Part shown: piece after piece, positions 34,763 through 44,547 of the stretch
Layout of the letters: each line of letters starts with the position of its first letter
Numbering within the stretch: the stretch's first letter is position 1
NCBI GenBank assembly: GCA_903864835.1
Contig: CAIPHK010000040.1
Location: 62,001-126,000, forward strand
Source of the DNA: an uncultured bacterium
GTDB taxonomy: Bacteria > Margulisbacteria > Marinamargulisbacteria > SXXA01
DNA: 64,000 bases
Direction of reading: 5' to 3'
Program-made: the position numbers and the translations under genes
The notes under the pieces: generated by a model
Seen by the model: only the letters and a program-made list of their open reading frames with translations
Database searches by the model: none
What the model was told of the DNA's origin: nothing

Positions 34763-35344
34763 ATGACGGACTTAGAGTTTATCGGCACAAAAATCTATAC
34801 ATTACGGGACATGAAGGTCATGCTCGACCGAGATTTGGCCGAGCTGTATCACGTTGACACGAGAGCCCTAAACCAAGCAGTTAAAAGGAATCCAGACCGA
34901 TTTCCATTAGATTTTATGTTTCAGATAACGGAAGCAGAATGGATCTCTCTAAGATCACAAATTGTGATCTTAGAGAGTCAAGGACGGGGAAAGCACTTAA
35001 AATACATGCCTTATGCCTTCACTGAACAAGGTGTCGCAATGCTATCCACCGTTCTAAAAAGTAAAATCGCCATCGAAATTAATATCCGAATTATGCGTAC
35101 ATTCGTCGACCTTCGACGGGTAATTACATCAAAACCTGAATACGAAATTCTAAGGGAAAAACTTCTACGAATAGAAGCTGAGGTCAAGGTGATACACAGC
35201 GACCACAAAGTGGATATCAAACTACTTTCAGATAAAATGATTATTATGAACCATGATATCCGTCGTATTTCCGAAGTCTTCGACCAATTTCAAGACGCAC
35301 ATATCGTGATTAAGCGCCCAGAGGACGGAATATCCCATGATTGA
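34763..35344 (+). CDS. ORF6N-domain (KilA-N-like) DNA-binding protein
   Basis: 193 residues. The N-terminal ~110 residues are a typical ORF6N domain: IGTKIYTLRDMKVMLDRDLA, VDTRALNQAVKRNPDRFP, then YMPYAFTEQGVAMLSTVLKS. A coiled-coil-like C-terminal part follows (LREKLLRIEAEVKVIHSDHK). These proteins are common in phages and mobile regions and in many bacterial chromosomes; their job is DNA binding of unclear purpose. A GGCGGGG-like ribosome site precedes the ATG. The coding sequence contains a 33-bp palindrome. It overlaps the release-factor-like gene by 8 bp. Confidence 0.9.
   Translation: MTDLEFIGTKIYTLRDMKVMLDRDLAELYHVDTRALNQAVKRNPDRFPLDFMFQITEAEWISLRSQIVILESQGRGKHLKYMPYAFTEQGVAMLSTVLKSKIAIEINIRIMRTFVDLRRVITSKPEYEILREKLLRIEAEVKVIHSDHKVDIKLLSDKMIIMNHDIRRISEVFDQFQDAHIVIKRPEDGISHD
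34945..34977. repeat. 33-bp palindrome inside the ORF6N gene
   Basis: Arms of 16 bases (34945-34960 and 34962-34977; left arm starts CTCTCTAAGATC) are exact reverse complements around a single A at 34961. It encodes LRSQIVILE, a segment conserved in the family. It could fold as a hairpin or serve as a binding site for the protein it encodes. Confidence 0.96.
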
Positions 35345-35747
35345 TTTAGGGGTCGGCGCATCCAAAACCGCTGCATTACGCAGTAAAATGGCAACACTCA
35401 CCATCCTAGAAAGCGACATTACAGAAACCTTCATTACATCTGGCGGAAAAGGCGGCCAAAACGTCAATAAAGTCGCGACCTGTGTCCGTCTCACCCATGC
35501 GCCATCGGGAATCGAAATCAAATGTCAGCGGAGCCGCACCCAGTTACTCAATCGATACTATGCGAGACTTTTGCTCGTCGAAAAAATTGACACCATTACG
35601 CGGGGGACCCAAAGCGCAGCTCAACAAGCGATTGAGAAAATTCGTCGGCAAAAACGAAAACGGAGTAAGCGGGCCAAAAACAAAATGCTCGATAATAAAA
35701 GCCATCATGGGGCCAAAAAAAATTCTCGGAAAAAAGTAGACGAATAG
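35337..35747 (+). CDS. peptide chain release factor-like protein with GGQ motif
   Basis: 136 residues. The domain-3 signature of class I release factors is present: TSGGKGGQNVNKV with Gly39-Gly40-Gln41, followed by THAPSGIEIKCQRSRTQ. The tail is very basic (RQKRKRSKRAKNKM). It lacks the codon-recognition domains, so it resembles ArfB/YaeJ or mitochondrial C12orf65-type proteins that release peptides from stalled ribosomes. It overlaps the ORF6N gene by 8 bp, an unexpected partner, and precedes the metal-regulator gene. Confidence 0.87.
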   Translation: MIDLGVGASKTAALRSKMATLTILESDITETFITSGGKGGQNVNKVATCVRLTHAPSGIEIKCQRSRTQLLNRYYARLLLVEKIDTITRGTQSAAQQAIEKIRRQKRKRSKRAKNKMLDNKSHHGAKKNSRKKVDE

Positions 35748-35769
35748 TGTCTCCGTTTGGCTAACTTTA

Positions 35770-35785
35770 TTTAAGCTTCCTTAAA
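35770..35785. promoter_or_regulatory. candidate DtxR/MntR-type operator
   Basis: TTTAAG-CTTC-CTTAAA is a symmetric element with perfect 6-bp arms lying 30 bp before the regulator gene. AT-rich -10-like sequence (TATATA near 35799) lies between them. Its position suits autorepression by the metal-dependent regulator. Confidence 0.5.
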
Positions 35786-35814
35786 CTTTAAATTATGGTA
35801 TATATAACTATATT

Positions 35815-36471
35815 ATGAGTCAGGTTACAGAAAATTATTTAAAGATATTGTTTGAATTACAACTCAAGGCAGATGGGTATATTAAACCCCTTAATCTATC
35901 GCGGACCTTACACGTGACCCCCGCCGCCGTGTCCGACATGTTAAAAAAACTCGCGGAAGAAAACTATATTTCCTACGTGCCGTATAAAGGTGTTCGCCTC
36001 ACCAAAATCGGCTTGGAAAAAGGCCAAAACATGGTCCGTCGTCATCGGGTATGGGAAATGTATTTGAATAAAATCCTAAAAATGCCATGGGACCAAGTCC
36101 ATGACGAAGCCGAACGGCTCGAACATTCTTCCTCCGACGAATTAATTAATCGCTTGGAAGAGGCATTGGGGTTCCCTCAATTTGACCCCCACGGCGACCC
36201 TATTCCAGCTAAAGATGGCACCCTGCCGCGACCGCCCAAATCCATTCCATTGTCCCAATGTAAAAAAGGGGACACCCGAGTAGTCGTACGCGTCCGCGAC
36301 GGCGACTCCTCCTTTTTACAATATTTAGACGTCGCCGGAATCGGACTGAACCAACAGATTCACGTCCTAGAGGCCCGCGCGTTTGACGGCTCCTTTGTGA
36401 TCCAAATCGGAGACCGAAAAGAGACCATTAGTCCATTTACCGCCGACCATATTTTTGTAAAGGAGTTTTAG
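35815..36471 (+). CDS. DtxR/MntR-family metal-dependent transcriptional regulator
   Basis: 218 residues. The N-terminal winged helix contains VTENYLKILFEL, PAAVSDMLKKLAEENYISYVPYKGVRLT. The dimerisation/metal-binding region has RRHRVWEMYL and HDEAERLEHSSSDELI, and a C-terminal FeoA/SH3-like domain ends the protein. Members repress metal uptake when loaded with Mn or Fe. It heads a complete Tro-type ABC transporter operon with only 5 bp to the next gene, so it is the TroR/MntR equivalent controlling those genes. A symmetric element upstream is the likely operator. Confidence 0.92.
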   Translation: MSQVTENYLKILFELQLKADGYIKPLNLSRTLHVTPAAVSDMLKKLAEENYISYVPYKGVRLTKIGLEKGQNMVRRHRVWEMYLNKILKMPWDQVHDEAERLEHSSSDELINRLEEALGFPQFDPHGDPIPAKDGTLPRPPKSIPLSQCKKGDTRVVVRVRDGDSSFLQYLDVAGIGLNQQIHVLEARAFDGSFVIQIGDRKETISPFTADHIFVKEF

Positions 36472-36476
36472 CCAAA

Positions 36477-37424
36477 ATGATTCCTATCCATTTAAAACGT
36501 ACCTGGTTCTCCATCCTTCTCATCGGGGTTTTTGCCACCGCATTCGGTTGTGCAAAAGCCAAAGAAACCCAACCGATCGCTGACCGAAAAATCCGAGTCG
36601 TTGCTACCACCGGGATGGTCGCTGACTTGGCGACACATATTGGCGGGGCCCGCGTCGAAGTCAAAGCCCTGATGGGCCCAGGAGTGGACCCCCATTTGTA
36701 TCGGGCAAGTGCCGGTGACGTCCAAACCCTATCGGATGCAGACGTCGTGTTCTATAACGGACTCCATCTCGAAGCCAAAATGGGCGACGTGTTAGAAGAG
36801 ATGAACCAACGGATTTTGACAGTCCCTGTTGCGGAGGGAATTTCACCCGAAAAGCTTCGGTCTCCCAAAGAATTTAGAGGACACCCCGATCCTCACGTCT
36901 GGTTCGACGTCTCCATGTGGGCGCAAACCATTGATCAGGTCCGGGATGCGTTGATCAAATTGGACCCTACCCATCGGGCCGAGTACGACCAACGGGCGGA
37001 GGCCTACCGTGCCCAGCTCAATACTCTGCATCAGGACATTTTAAAAAAGGTATCCACATTACCCAGTGACCAACGGGTATTGGTCACCGCCCATGATGCA
37101 TTTGGCTATTTCGGCAGGGCCTATGGGTTTGAGGTATTGGGGCTCCAAGGCATCAGTACGGAATCAGAAGCCGGTGCCAAGGACGTTCAACGATTGGCCG
37201 ATTTTATCGCCAAGCGAAAAATAAAAGCGATATTTGTCGAGTCATCAGTTCCACGTCGGAATGTCGAAGCGGTTAAAGCCGCCGTCAAATCCCGAGGATG
37301 GGATGTCAAAATCGGGGGACAATTATTCTCAGACGCCATGGGAAGTCCCGGTACCCCAGAGGGGTCCTATATTGGAATGGTGAGCTTTAACGTAACCCTT
37401 ATTGTATCCGCGCTTCAACGCTAA
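36477..37424 (+). CDS. troA: metal ABC transporter substrate-binding lipoprotein (TroA-like)
   Basis: 315 residues. The signal peptide ends at a lipobox with Cys25 (TAFGC), so it is a lipid-anchored periplasmic protein. Cluster A-I ligands are visible: His73 (DPHLY), His140 (DPHVWFD), His206 (VTAHDAFGYFG) and Asp286 (LFSDAMG). The His-His-His-Asp set and the sequence from VTAHDAFGYF onward resemble TroA of Treponema, which binds Zn and Mn. Metal preference cannot be fixed by eye. It is second in the operon after the regulator. Confidence 0.9.
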   Translation: MIPIHLKRTWFSILLIGVFATAFGCAKAKETQPIADRKIRVVATTGMVADLATHIGGARVEVKALMGPGVDPHLYRASAGDVQTLSDADVVFYNGLHLEAKMGDVLEEMNQRILTVPVAEGISPEKLRSPKEFRGHPDPHVWFDVSMWAQTIDQVRDALIKLDPTHRAEYDQRAEAYRAQLNTLHQDILKKVSTLPSDQRVLVTAHDAFGYFGRAYGFEVLGLQGISTESEAGAKDVQRLADFIAKRKIKAIFVESSVPRRNVEAVKAAVKSRGWDVKIGGQLFSDAMGSPGTPEGSYIGMVSFNVTLIVSALQR

Positions 37425-37442
37425 CCCGAAAGGACTATTTTA

Positions 37443-38198
37443 ATGAGAGCGACGACCCGATTTTTGACACTGCTATTTACACTGGGAATAGCCTCCGCAA
37501 CGATGTCGGCCCCCCTCGATCCGATTGTCACCGATCGCCCCGACTTTACAGAGAGCGCAGCGACCGTCCCCTTTCGATATCTCCAGATTGAAAACGGATA
37601 TACGTATTCACAAGATGGGGCCACCGATTCCCATACAATGGGTGAATGGCTAATTCGATGGGGAATTACGCCCGACGTTGAGCTCCGATTCTCCCCGCCG
37701 AGCATTCAAATTGAGGGAGATATCAACGGATTTACAGATAGTGGCGTGGGGGTAAAATTCAGCCTTCTTCAGGACACCGCCTCGGGTATCCCGGCGACAT
37801 CGATCATCCTTCTCGGCAGCATACTCACCGGGGTCTCCGCATTTCGCGAAGCGGATATCCAGCTCACAAGCAAACTCTGCATGGGCTGGGATATTTCAGA
37901 CCAATGGTCGGTTGCTTCGAATATTAATGTGGGATGGAACGGTAGCGGAGACGCCCGATGTACCCAATGGGCCGGGAGCACGTCTCTGGGCTACTCCATC
38001 TCGGATACAATGGGCACGTACTTCGAATATTATGGACTTTATCCAACGAAAAAGAATGGCGACTCTACCCACGTTTTTAATACAGGGTTGTCCTACCTCA
38101 TTAATTCCAACCTCCAAGTCGATATCCGAATAGGGAAAGAACTCGGAAATTCATCGTGGTTTTTGGGCGCCGGGAGCGCCGTCCGGTTTCCAATATGA
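37443..38198 (+). CDS. outer-membrane beta-barrel, MetA-pathway-like transporter family
   Basis: 251 residues with a signal peptide cleaved after about residue 22. The mature start PIVTDRPDFTESA is the signature of the transporter/phenol MetA degradation-like family, outer-membrane barrels of unknown cargo. Alternating amphipathic strands continue to the C-terminus. It lies between the binding protein and the ATPase of the metal transporter and its stop overlaps the ATPase start (ATGA). It is therefore co-translated and may provide outer-membrane passage for the metal. That role is inference. Confidence 0.77.
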   Translation: MRATTRFLTLLFTLGIASATMSAPLDPIVTDRPDFTESAATVPFRYLQIENGYTYSQDGATDSHTMGEWLIRWGITPDVELRFSPPSIQIEGDINGFTDSGVGVKFSLLQDTASGIPATSIILLGSILTGVSAFREADIQLTSKLCMGWDISDQWSVASNINVGWNGSGDARCTQWAGSTSLGYSISDTMGTYFEYYGLYPTKKNGDSTHVFNTGLSYLINSNLQVDIRIGKELGNSSWFLGAGSAVRFPI

Positions 38199-38935
38199 CG
38201 CCGATTATTCCCGCCGTTACCATCCAAGATTTGACCGTCGCCTACAGGGATTCCCCGGTGTTGTGGGATATCGATGTCACAATCCCGGTCGGCGTAATGA
38301 TGGCCATCGTGGGCCCCAATGGGGCAGGAAAAACCACCTTACTCAAGTCGGTTTTGGGGCTGATCCGCCCCGCATCCGGAAACATTTTAATTTTGGGGAA
38401 ACCCTACGCCCAGCAACGGCGACAGGTGGGCTACGTCCCCCAACGCAACAGCGTCGACTGGGATTTTCCCACATCCGCATGGGACGTGGTAACAATGGGT
38501 CGATATGGCCATTTAGGCTGGATTCGTCGCCCCTCCAAAGCCGACCTCCAACTGGCAATGGATGCGCTTGAAAAAGTGGGGATGGCGGATTTTGCCAATC
38601 GACAAATCAACCAACTATCCGGGGGCCAACAGCAACGGGTATTTTTGGCCCGGGCGCTGGTTCAGGCCGCTGATATCTATTTTTTAGACGAGCCGTTCGC
38701 CGGCGTCGATGCCGCCACAGAAGCCGCCATCGTATTGGTACTTAAAGAATTAAAACGGCAGGGCAAGACCTTAATTGTGGTCCATCACGATCTTCAAACA
38801 CTCAAAGAGTATTTTGACTGGATTTTGATGTTGAATGTTCATTTGGTCGGATGCGGCCCGATTGATACCGTCCTCACCGAGGCCAATCTAAAAATTGCAT
38901 ACGGTGGCCGAACGGCATTTATTCCCTACGTCTAA
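38195..38935 (+). CDS. troB: metal ABC transporter ATP-binding protein
   Basis: 246 residues from the ATG at 38195, which overlaps the barrel gene stop; an upstream in-frame start lies within that gene. Walker A is GPNGAGKTT, the signature LSGGQQQRVFLARAL, Walker B IYFLDEPFAGVD, and the switch His is in VVHHD. VGYVPQRNSVDWDFP is typical of ATPases of Mn/Zn (TroB/MntB/ZnuC-like) transporters. It energises uptake with the two permeases immediately downstream and shares one base with the next start (TAATG). Confidence 0.94.
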   Translation: MTPIIPAVTIQDLTVAYRDSPVLWDIDVTIPVGVMMAIVGPNGAGKTTLLKSVLGLIRPASGNILILGKPYAQQRRQVGYVPQRNSVDWDFPTSAWDVVTMGRYGHLGWIRRPSKADLQLAMDALEKVGMADFANRQINQLSGGQQQRVFLARALVQAADIYFLDEPFAGVDAATEAAIVLVLKELKRQGKTLIVVHHDLQTLKEYFDWILMLNVHLVGCGPIDTVLTEANLKIAYGGRTAFIPYV

Positions 38936-39813
38936 TGTTACATTTTTTCTCGGACTATACCGTTCAAGTCGTGATATTGGGGACATTAATCCTCGGGATC
39001 GTGTCGGGTGCATTGGGCGCATTTGCGATGCTGCGAAAACAAAGCCTCTTGGGCGACGCGATCTCCCACGCCGCGCTACCCGGAATCTGCCTCGCATTTT
39101 TAGTTACCCTGAGCAAAACCAGTTGGGTCCTCTTAATTGGTGCCGCCCTGTCAGGCTGGGTCGGAACACTAATGATGATGGTCATCACAGAATACACCTC
39201 GCTCAAAAAGGATGCCGCACTCGGGATTATTTTGTCGGTATTTTTTGGATTTGGCCTGATGTTGTTAACCTTTATCCAAAGGCTCCCCACCGCCAATCAA
39301 GCGGGGCTCAATAAATTCTTATTTGGAAGCGCCTCGACATTGCTCATCAGCGATGTATGGAACATGGTGTTTTTGGGGGTATTTACCTTGGTGTGCCTCA
39401 CCTTGTTTTGGAAAGAATTCAAGCTATTAACCTTTGATGCCGACTTTGCACAGGTATTGGGATTTCCGACCCAACGGCTTCATATTTTTCTGACCACGTT
39501 GATTGTAATATCGATTGTAATTGGGCTTCAAACGGTAGGCGTCGTCTTAATGAGTGCCATGCTGATTGCGCCCGCCGCCGCCGCCCGGCAATGGACCAAC
39601 TCCCTCGCTACAATGGTCATATTATCCGCTTTTTTTGGCGCGATATCTGGCATTACAGGATCGATTCTCAGTAGCTTAGTGGCGCGGCTCCCTACGGGGC
39701 CAATTATTGTGTTAATCATGAGTTGTTTTGTGTTGATCTCGATATTAGTTGCACCTCAACGTGGCATTTTATGGGAATTACGATTCTTTAGATCTCGGAG
39801 GGGTTCCAAATGA
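38935..39813 (+). CDS. troC: metal ABC transporter permease 1
   Basis: 292 residues with eight or nine transmembrane segments. LRKQSLLGDAISHAALPGI is the conserved permease signature of the Mn/Zn/Fe chelate family, and the ALIG-type helices continue to the end. It starts on the last base of the ATPase gene and overlaps permease 2 by 4 bp. It pairs with the second permease to form the heterodimeric membrane channel of a Tro-type transporter. Confidence 0.93.
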   Translation: MLHFFSDYTVQVVILGTLILGIVSGALGAFAMLRKQSLLGDAISHAALPGICLAFLVTLSKTSWVLLIGAALSGWVGTLMMMVITEYTSLKKDAALGIILSVFFGFGLMLLTFIQRLPTANQAGLNKFLFGSASTLLISDVWNMVFLGVFTLVCLTLFWKEFKLLTFDADFAQVLGFPTQRLHIFLTTLIVISIVIGLQTVGVVLMSAMLIAPAAAARQWTNSLATMVILSAFFGAISGITGSILSSLVARLPTGPIIVLIMSCFVLISILVAPQRGILWELRFFRSRRGSK

Positions 39814-40946
39814 TGTCTGCACAATTCGAAATCATGGTGATTGCGGCCATCGTAGCCGCTGCCTGTGCCCTACCGGGTGTATTTTTGGTGTTACGTGGCA
39901 TGGCGTTGATGAGTGATGCCATTAGTCATGCCGTGCTCCTGGGAGTCGTCGTTAGTTTTTTTTGGATCCAGGATCTGCATTCTCCTCTGTTAATGGTGGG
40001 CGCGTCATTGGCGGGAATTTTAACCATCGCGCTGACGGAATTACTGGTTCAAAGTAAACGTCTCAAACAAGATGCCGCGATCGGTTTGGTATTTCCCGTA
40101 TTTTTCTCTCTCGGCGTGATTCTCATCAGCCGATACGCGGGCAATATCCATTTGGACACCGACGCGGTCCTTTTAGGGGAATTGGCCTTTGCTCCGTTTC
40201 ATCGTCTGACTGCGTTTGGGTTTGATATTGGCCCGTATGCGATGTGGACCATGGGCATCGTCTTGCTCATTAACAGTCTTTTTGTCAGCATTTTTTATAA
40301 GGAACTCAAACTGGTCACGTTTGATTCCTCTCTCGCCAGTGCATTGGGATTTTATCCGGTAGTGCTGCACTATCTCCTCATGACATTAACCAGCATCACC
40401 GCCGTTGGGGCATTTGATGCCGTCGGGTCGATCTTAGTCGTCGCCTTGATGATTACGCCGGCGGCCTGCGCATATTTGTTAACCGAGCGACTTTCCACCA
40501 TGATTGGACTGAGCGTCGGAATTGGCATTTTTTCAGCGGTATCTGGCTTTGGATTGGCCACCGCATTGGATGCCTCTATTGCGGGATCAATGGCGACGAT
40601 GTGCGGCGTCTTATTTACACTGATCCTAATTTTTTCGCCGGGACGCGGACTATTAATGAAACTATTAAAAGCACGCTCCCAACGGCTACTGTTTGCCTCT
40701 CGCTTGTTATGTGTCCAGCTCTTTTCCCATGAGAACCAACCCGATTCCGATGAAGAAGCCACAATCGACAATATGATTATCCATATGGGCTGGAAAGCCA
40801 CCTTCGCAAAACGCGTCTCCCAACTGGCGGTACAGAAAGAATTGATTTTTCGGCAAGGTCGATTGATGCACTTAACCCCGTTGGGCCGAGAAACCGCAAA
40901 AGTCATCATGCTCAATTGCAAAATGCCCGACACATCGAGTCTGTAG
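39810..40946 (+). CDS. troD: metal ABC transporter permease 2 with C-terminal winged-helix-like extension
   Basis: 378 residues. The first ~275 are a membrane permease with the family motif LRGMALMSDAISHAVLLG. About 100 residues follow that are soluble and helical: LLFASRLLCVQLFSHE, then MGWKATFAKRVSQLAVQKELIFRQ and LMHLTPLGRETAKVIM, which looks like a winged helix-turn-helix ending. In chlamydiae a homologous permease is fused to a DtxR-type repressor (YtgCR), so this tail may be a reduced version of such a domain. It overlaps permease 1 by 4 bp. Confidence 0.88.
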   Translation: MMSAQFEIMVIAAIVAAACALPGVFLVLRGMALMSDAISHAVLLGVVVSFFWIQDLHSPLLMVGASLAGILTIALTELLVQSKRLKQDAAIGLVFPVFFSLGVILISRYAGNIHLDTDAVLLGELAFAPFHRLTAFGFDIGPYAMWTMGIVLLINSLFVSIFYKELKLVTFDSSLASALGFYPVVLHYLLMTLTSITAVGAFDAVGSILVVALMITPAACAYLLTERLSTMIGLSVGIGIFSAVSGFGLATALDASIAGSMATMCGVLFTLILIFSPGRGLLMKLLKARSQRLLFASRLLCVQLFSHENQPDSDEEATIDNMIIHMGWKATFAKRVSQLAVQKELIFRQGRLMHLTPLGRETAKVIMLNCKMPDTSSL

Positions 40947-40954
40947 AGACGCCC

Positions 40955-42142
40955 GTGAGCGCTGGTACATTCCTCACCCGAACCCCAAAATGGGCCTTAA
41001 TTAGTGCCTTGTGCGGCGTATTTGCAGGCGTCTCTACGACGCTCTTCTTAACCAGCCTTCAATGGATCACCCGCTATCAAACCGCCCACCTAGGGATCAT
41101 CGGGCTCCTCCCTTTTGCCGGGCTATTGATTGGCATCCTCTTCCATCATTTTGGAAAAGACGTGGCTGGCGGGACCCATTTAATACTCGATGAAATCAAT
41201 GATTCAAAAAAAACACTCCCAATCCATATGGCCCCCTTTGTCTTTATTGGGACACTTGTCACTCACCTTTTCGGGGGGTCTGCAGGCAGAGAGGGCACTG
41301 CCGTTCAAATAGGGGCGTCGTTATCCGACCAATTATCTCGAATTTTTAATATCACGCCCGAAGACCGCAAAATCCTCCTGGTTGCCGGCATGGGAGCTGG
41401 ATTTGGGGCGGCCATTGGCGTGAACTTTGCTGGTGCCATCTTTGGGATGGAAGTAATCCACCGCGGACGATTTCGGATATTTGCGATGGTGGAATGCCTG
41501 ATTGCGTCGTTCACAGCCACCTATGTCACGCGCCTCCTTGGGGCACCACATACGCATTACCCGCAACTCCATTGGCAAGGCCTCCATCTCAAGCCACTAC
41601 TTATCGTTGCTGGAGCCGGAGTGTTATTTGGCCTGACCGCCCGGCTATTTATTTCCCTTACCCACGGCGTCGAGCATACGCTCAATCGATATATACCCTA
41701 TCCCCCATTTCGCCCATTCCTTGGCGGAGCGATTCTTGCCGGTGCATTTTATATAGAACGATCCTATCGATATGTCGGATTGGGATTGCCGGTCATCATG
41801 CAGGCATTCCATCTCCCGGTCTCGTTTCTTGACCCACTCTACAAACTCGGATTTACCGCACTTACGATTGGGTCTGGATTTAAAGGCGGCGAGTTTATTC
41901 CCCTGATATTTATGGGGACCACACTGGGAAGTGCGTTAAGCCTCTTTTGGCCGATGTCCCGTCAATTATTGGCCAGCGTGGGGTTTGCGGCCATATTTGC
42001 AGCGGCATCCAACACCCCGTTGGCATGCACCGTTATGGCCATAGAGCTATTTGGATTTGGGGTGGGCCCTTACGCAGTAATCGCCTGCTTTGTCGGATAT
42101 TACGTATCGGGCCACACTAGTATTTATAAGGGACAACGATGA
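40955..42142 (+). CDS. CLC-family anion transporter, fluoride-exporter-like clade
   Basis: 395 residues from the GTG at 40955, the first start after the permease stop; an upstream TTG would overlap troD. It has the CLC fold with around ten or more helices. The gating motif is GREGT (residues 111-115, Glu113) where chloride exchangers have GREGP. The nearby DEINDSKK and LLVAGMGAGFGAAIGVNFAG, followed by HTHY and GFKGGEFIPL, resemble the CLC-F fluoride/proton antiporters. Fluoride specificity is an inference; the usual serine-rich anion motif is replaced by GGTHLI. Confidence 0.85.
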   Translation: MSAGTFLTRTPKWALISALCGVFAGVSTTLFLTSLQWITRYQTAHLGIIGLLPFAGLLIGILFHHFGKDVAGGTHLILDEINDSKKTLPIHMAPFVFIGTLVTHLFGGSAGREGTAVQIGASLSDQLSRIFNITPEDRKILLVAGMGAGFGAAIGVNFAGAIFGMEVIHRGRFRIFAMVECLIASFTATYVTRLLGAPHTHYPQLHWQGLHLKPLLIVAGAGVLFGLTARLFISLTHGVEHTLNRYIPYPPFRPFLGGAILAGAFYIERSYRYVGLGLPVIMQAFHLPVSFLDPLYKLGFTALTIGSGFKGGEFIPLIFMGTTLGSALSLFWPMSRQLLASVGFAAIFAAASNTPLACTVMAIELFGFGVGPYAVIACFVGYYVSGHTSIYKGQR

Positions 42143-42151
42143 TCAAAAAAA

Positions 42152-42187
42152 AACTCAAGCGACATAAAGCCGGATTTTCGTTAGTGA
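42152..42187 (+). repeat. direct repeat, left copy, flanking katG
   Basis: The core from ACATAAAGC to the end (42162-42187) matches the copy at 44502-44527 at 24 of 26 positions, and weaker similarity extends about ten bases upstream. A run of nine A lies at its left edge. The two copies are in the same orientation and bracket only katG and its promoter region. Confidence 0.85.
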
Positions 42188-42205
42188 GCTCCCGACTAGC
42201 GGTAC

Positions 42206-44401
<2,196 letters not shown>

Positions 44402-44480
44402 TTACAAAAAAGATGTAAAAGATCCACGGTATAAATGGGGTAAATGGGGGGGGGGTTCGAAATTCTTACTCTCACGAATG

Positions 44481-44502
44481 TTACTTAAATCAACTTAAGT
44501 AA
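44481..44502. repeat. short inverted repeat upstream of katG
   Basis: TTACTTAA (44481-44488) and TTAAGTAA (44495-44502) are exact reverse complements with a 6-base loop. The right arm abuts the right-hand direct repeat that flanks katG. It may be an operator or part of a former mobile-element end. Confidence 0.75.
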
Positions 44503-44527
44503 CATAAAGCGGGATTTTCGTTAGTTA
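44492..44527 (+). repeat. direct repeat, right copy, flanking katG
   Basis: Same orientation as 42152-42187. The core at 44502-44527 (ACATAAAGC to the end) differs from the left copy at only two positions. It lies between the katG upstream region and the remains of a Fic-family gene. Confidence 0.85.
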
Positions 44528-44547
44528 ACCATTAGGGAGATCCTAAG

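Noticed and set aside
40370-40933. 187-codon minus-strand frame opposite the metal permease
   Set aside because: Shadow of a membrane gene; composition follows the antisense of hydrophobic codons.
42143-42187. Intrinsic terminator of katG in the left direct repeat
   Set aside because: There is a T9 run on the minus strand, but no convincing GC-rich stem before it.
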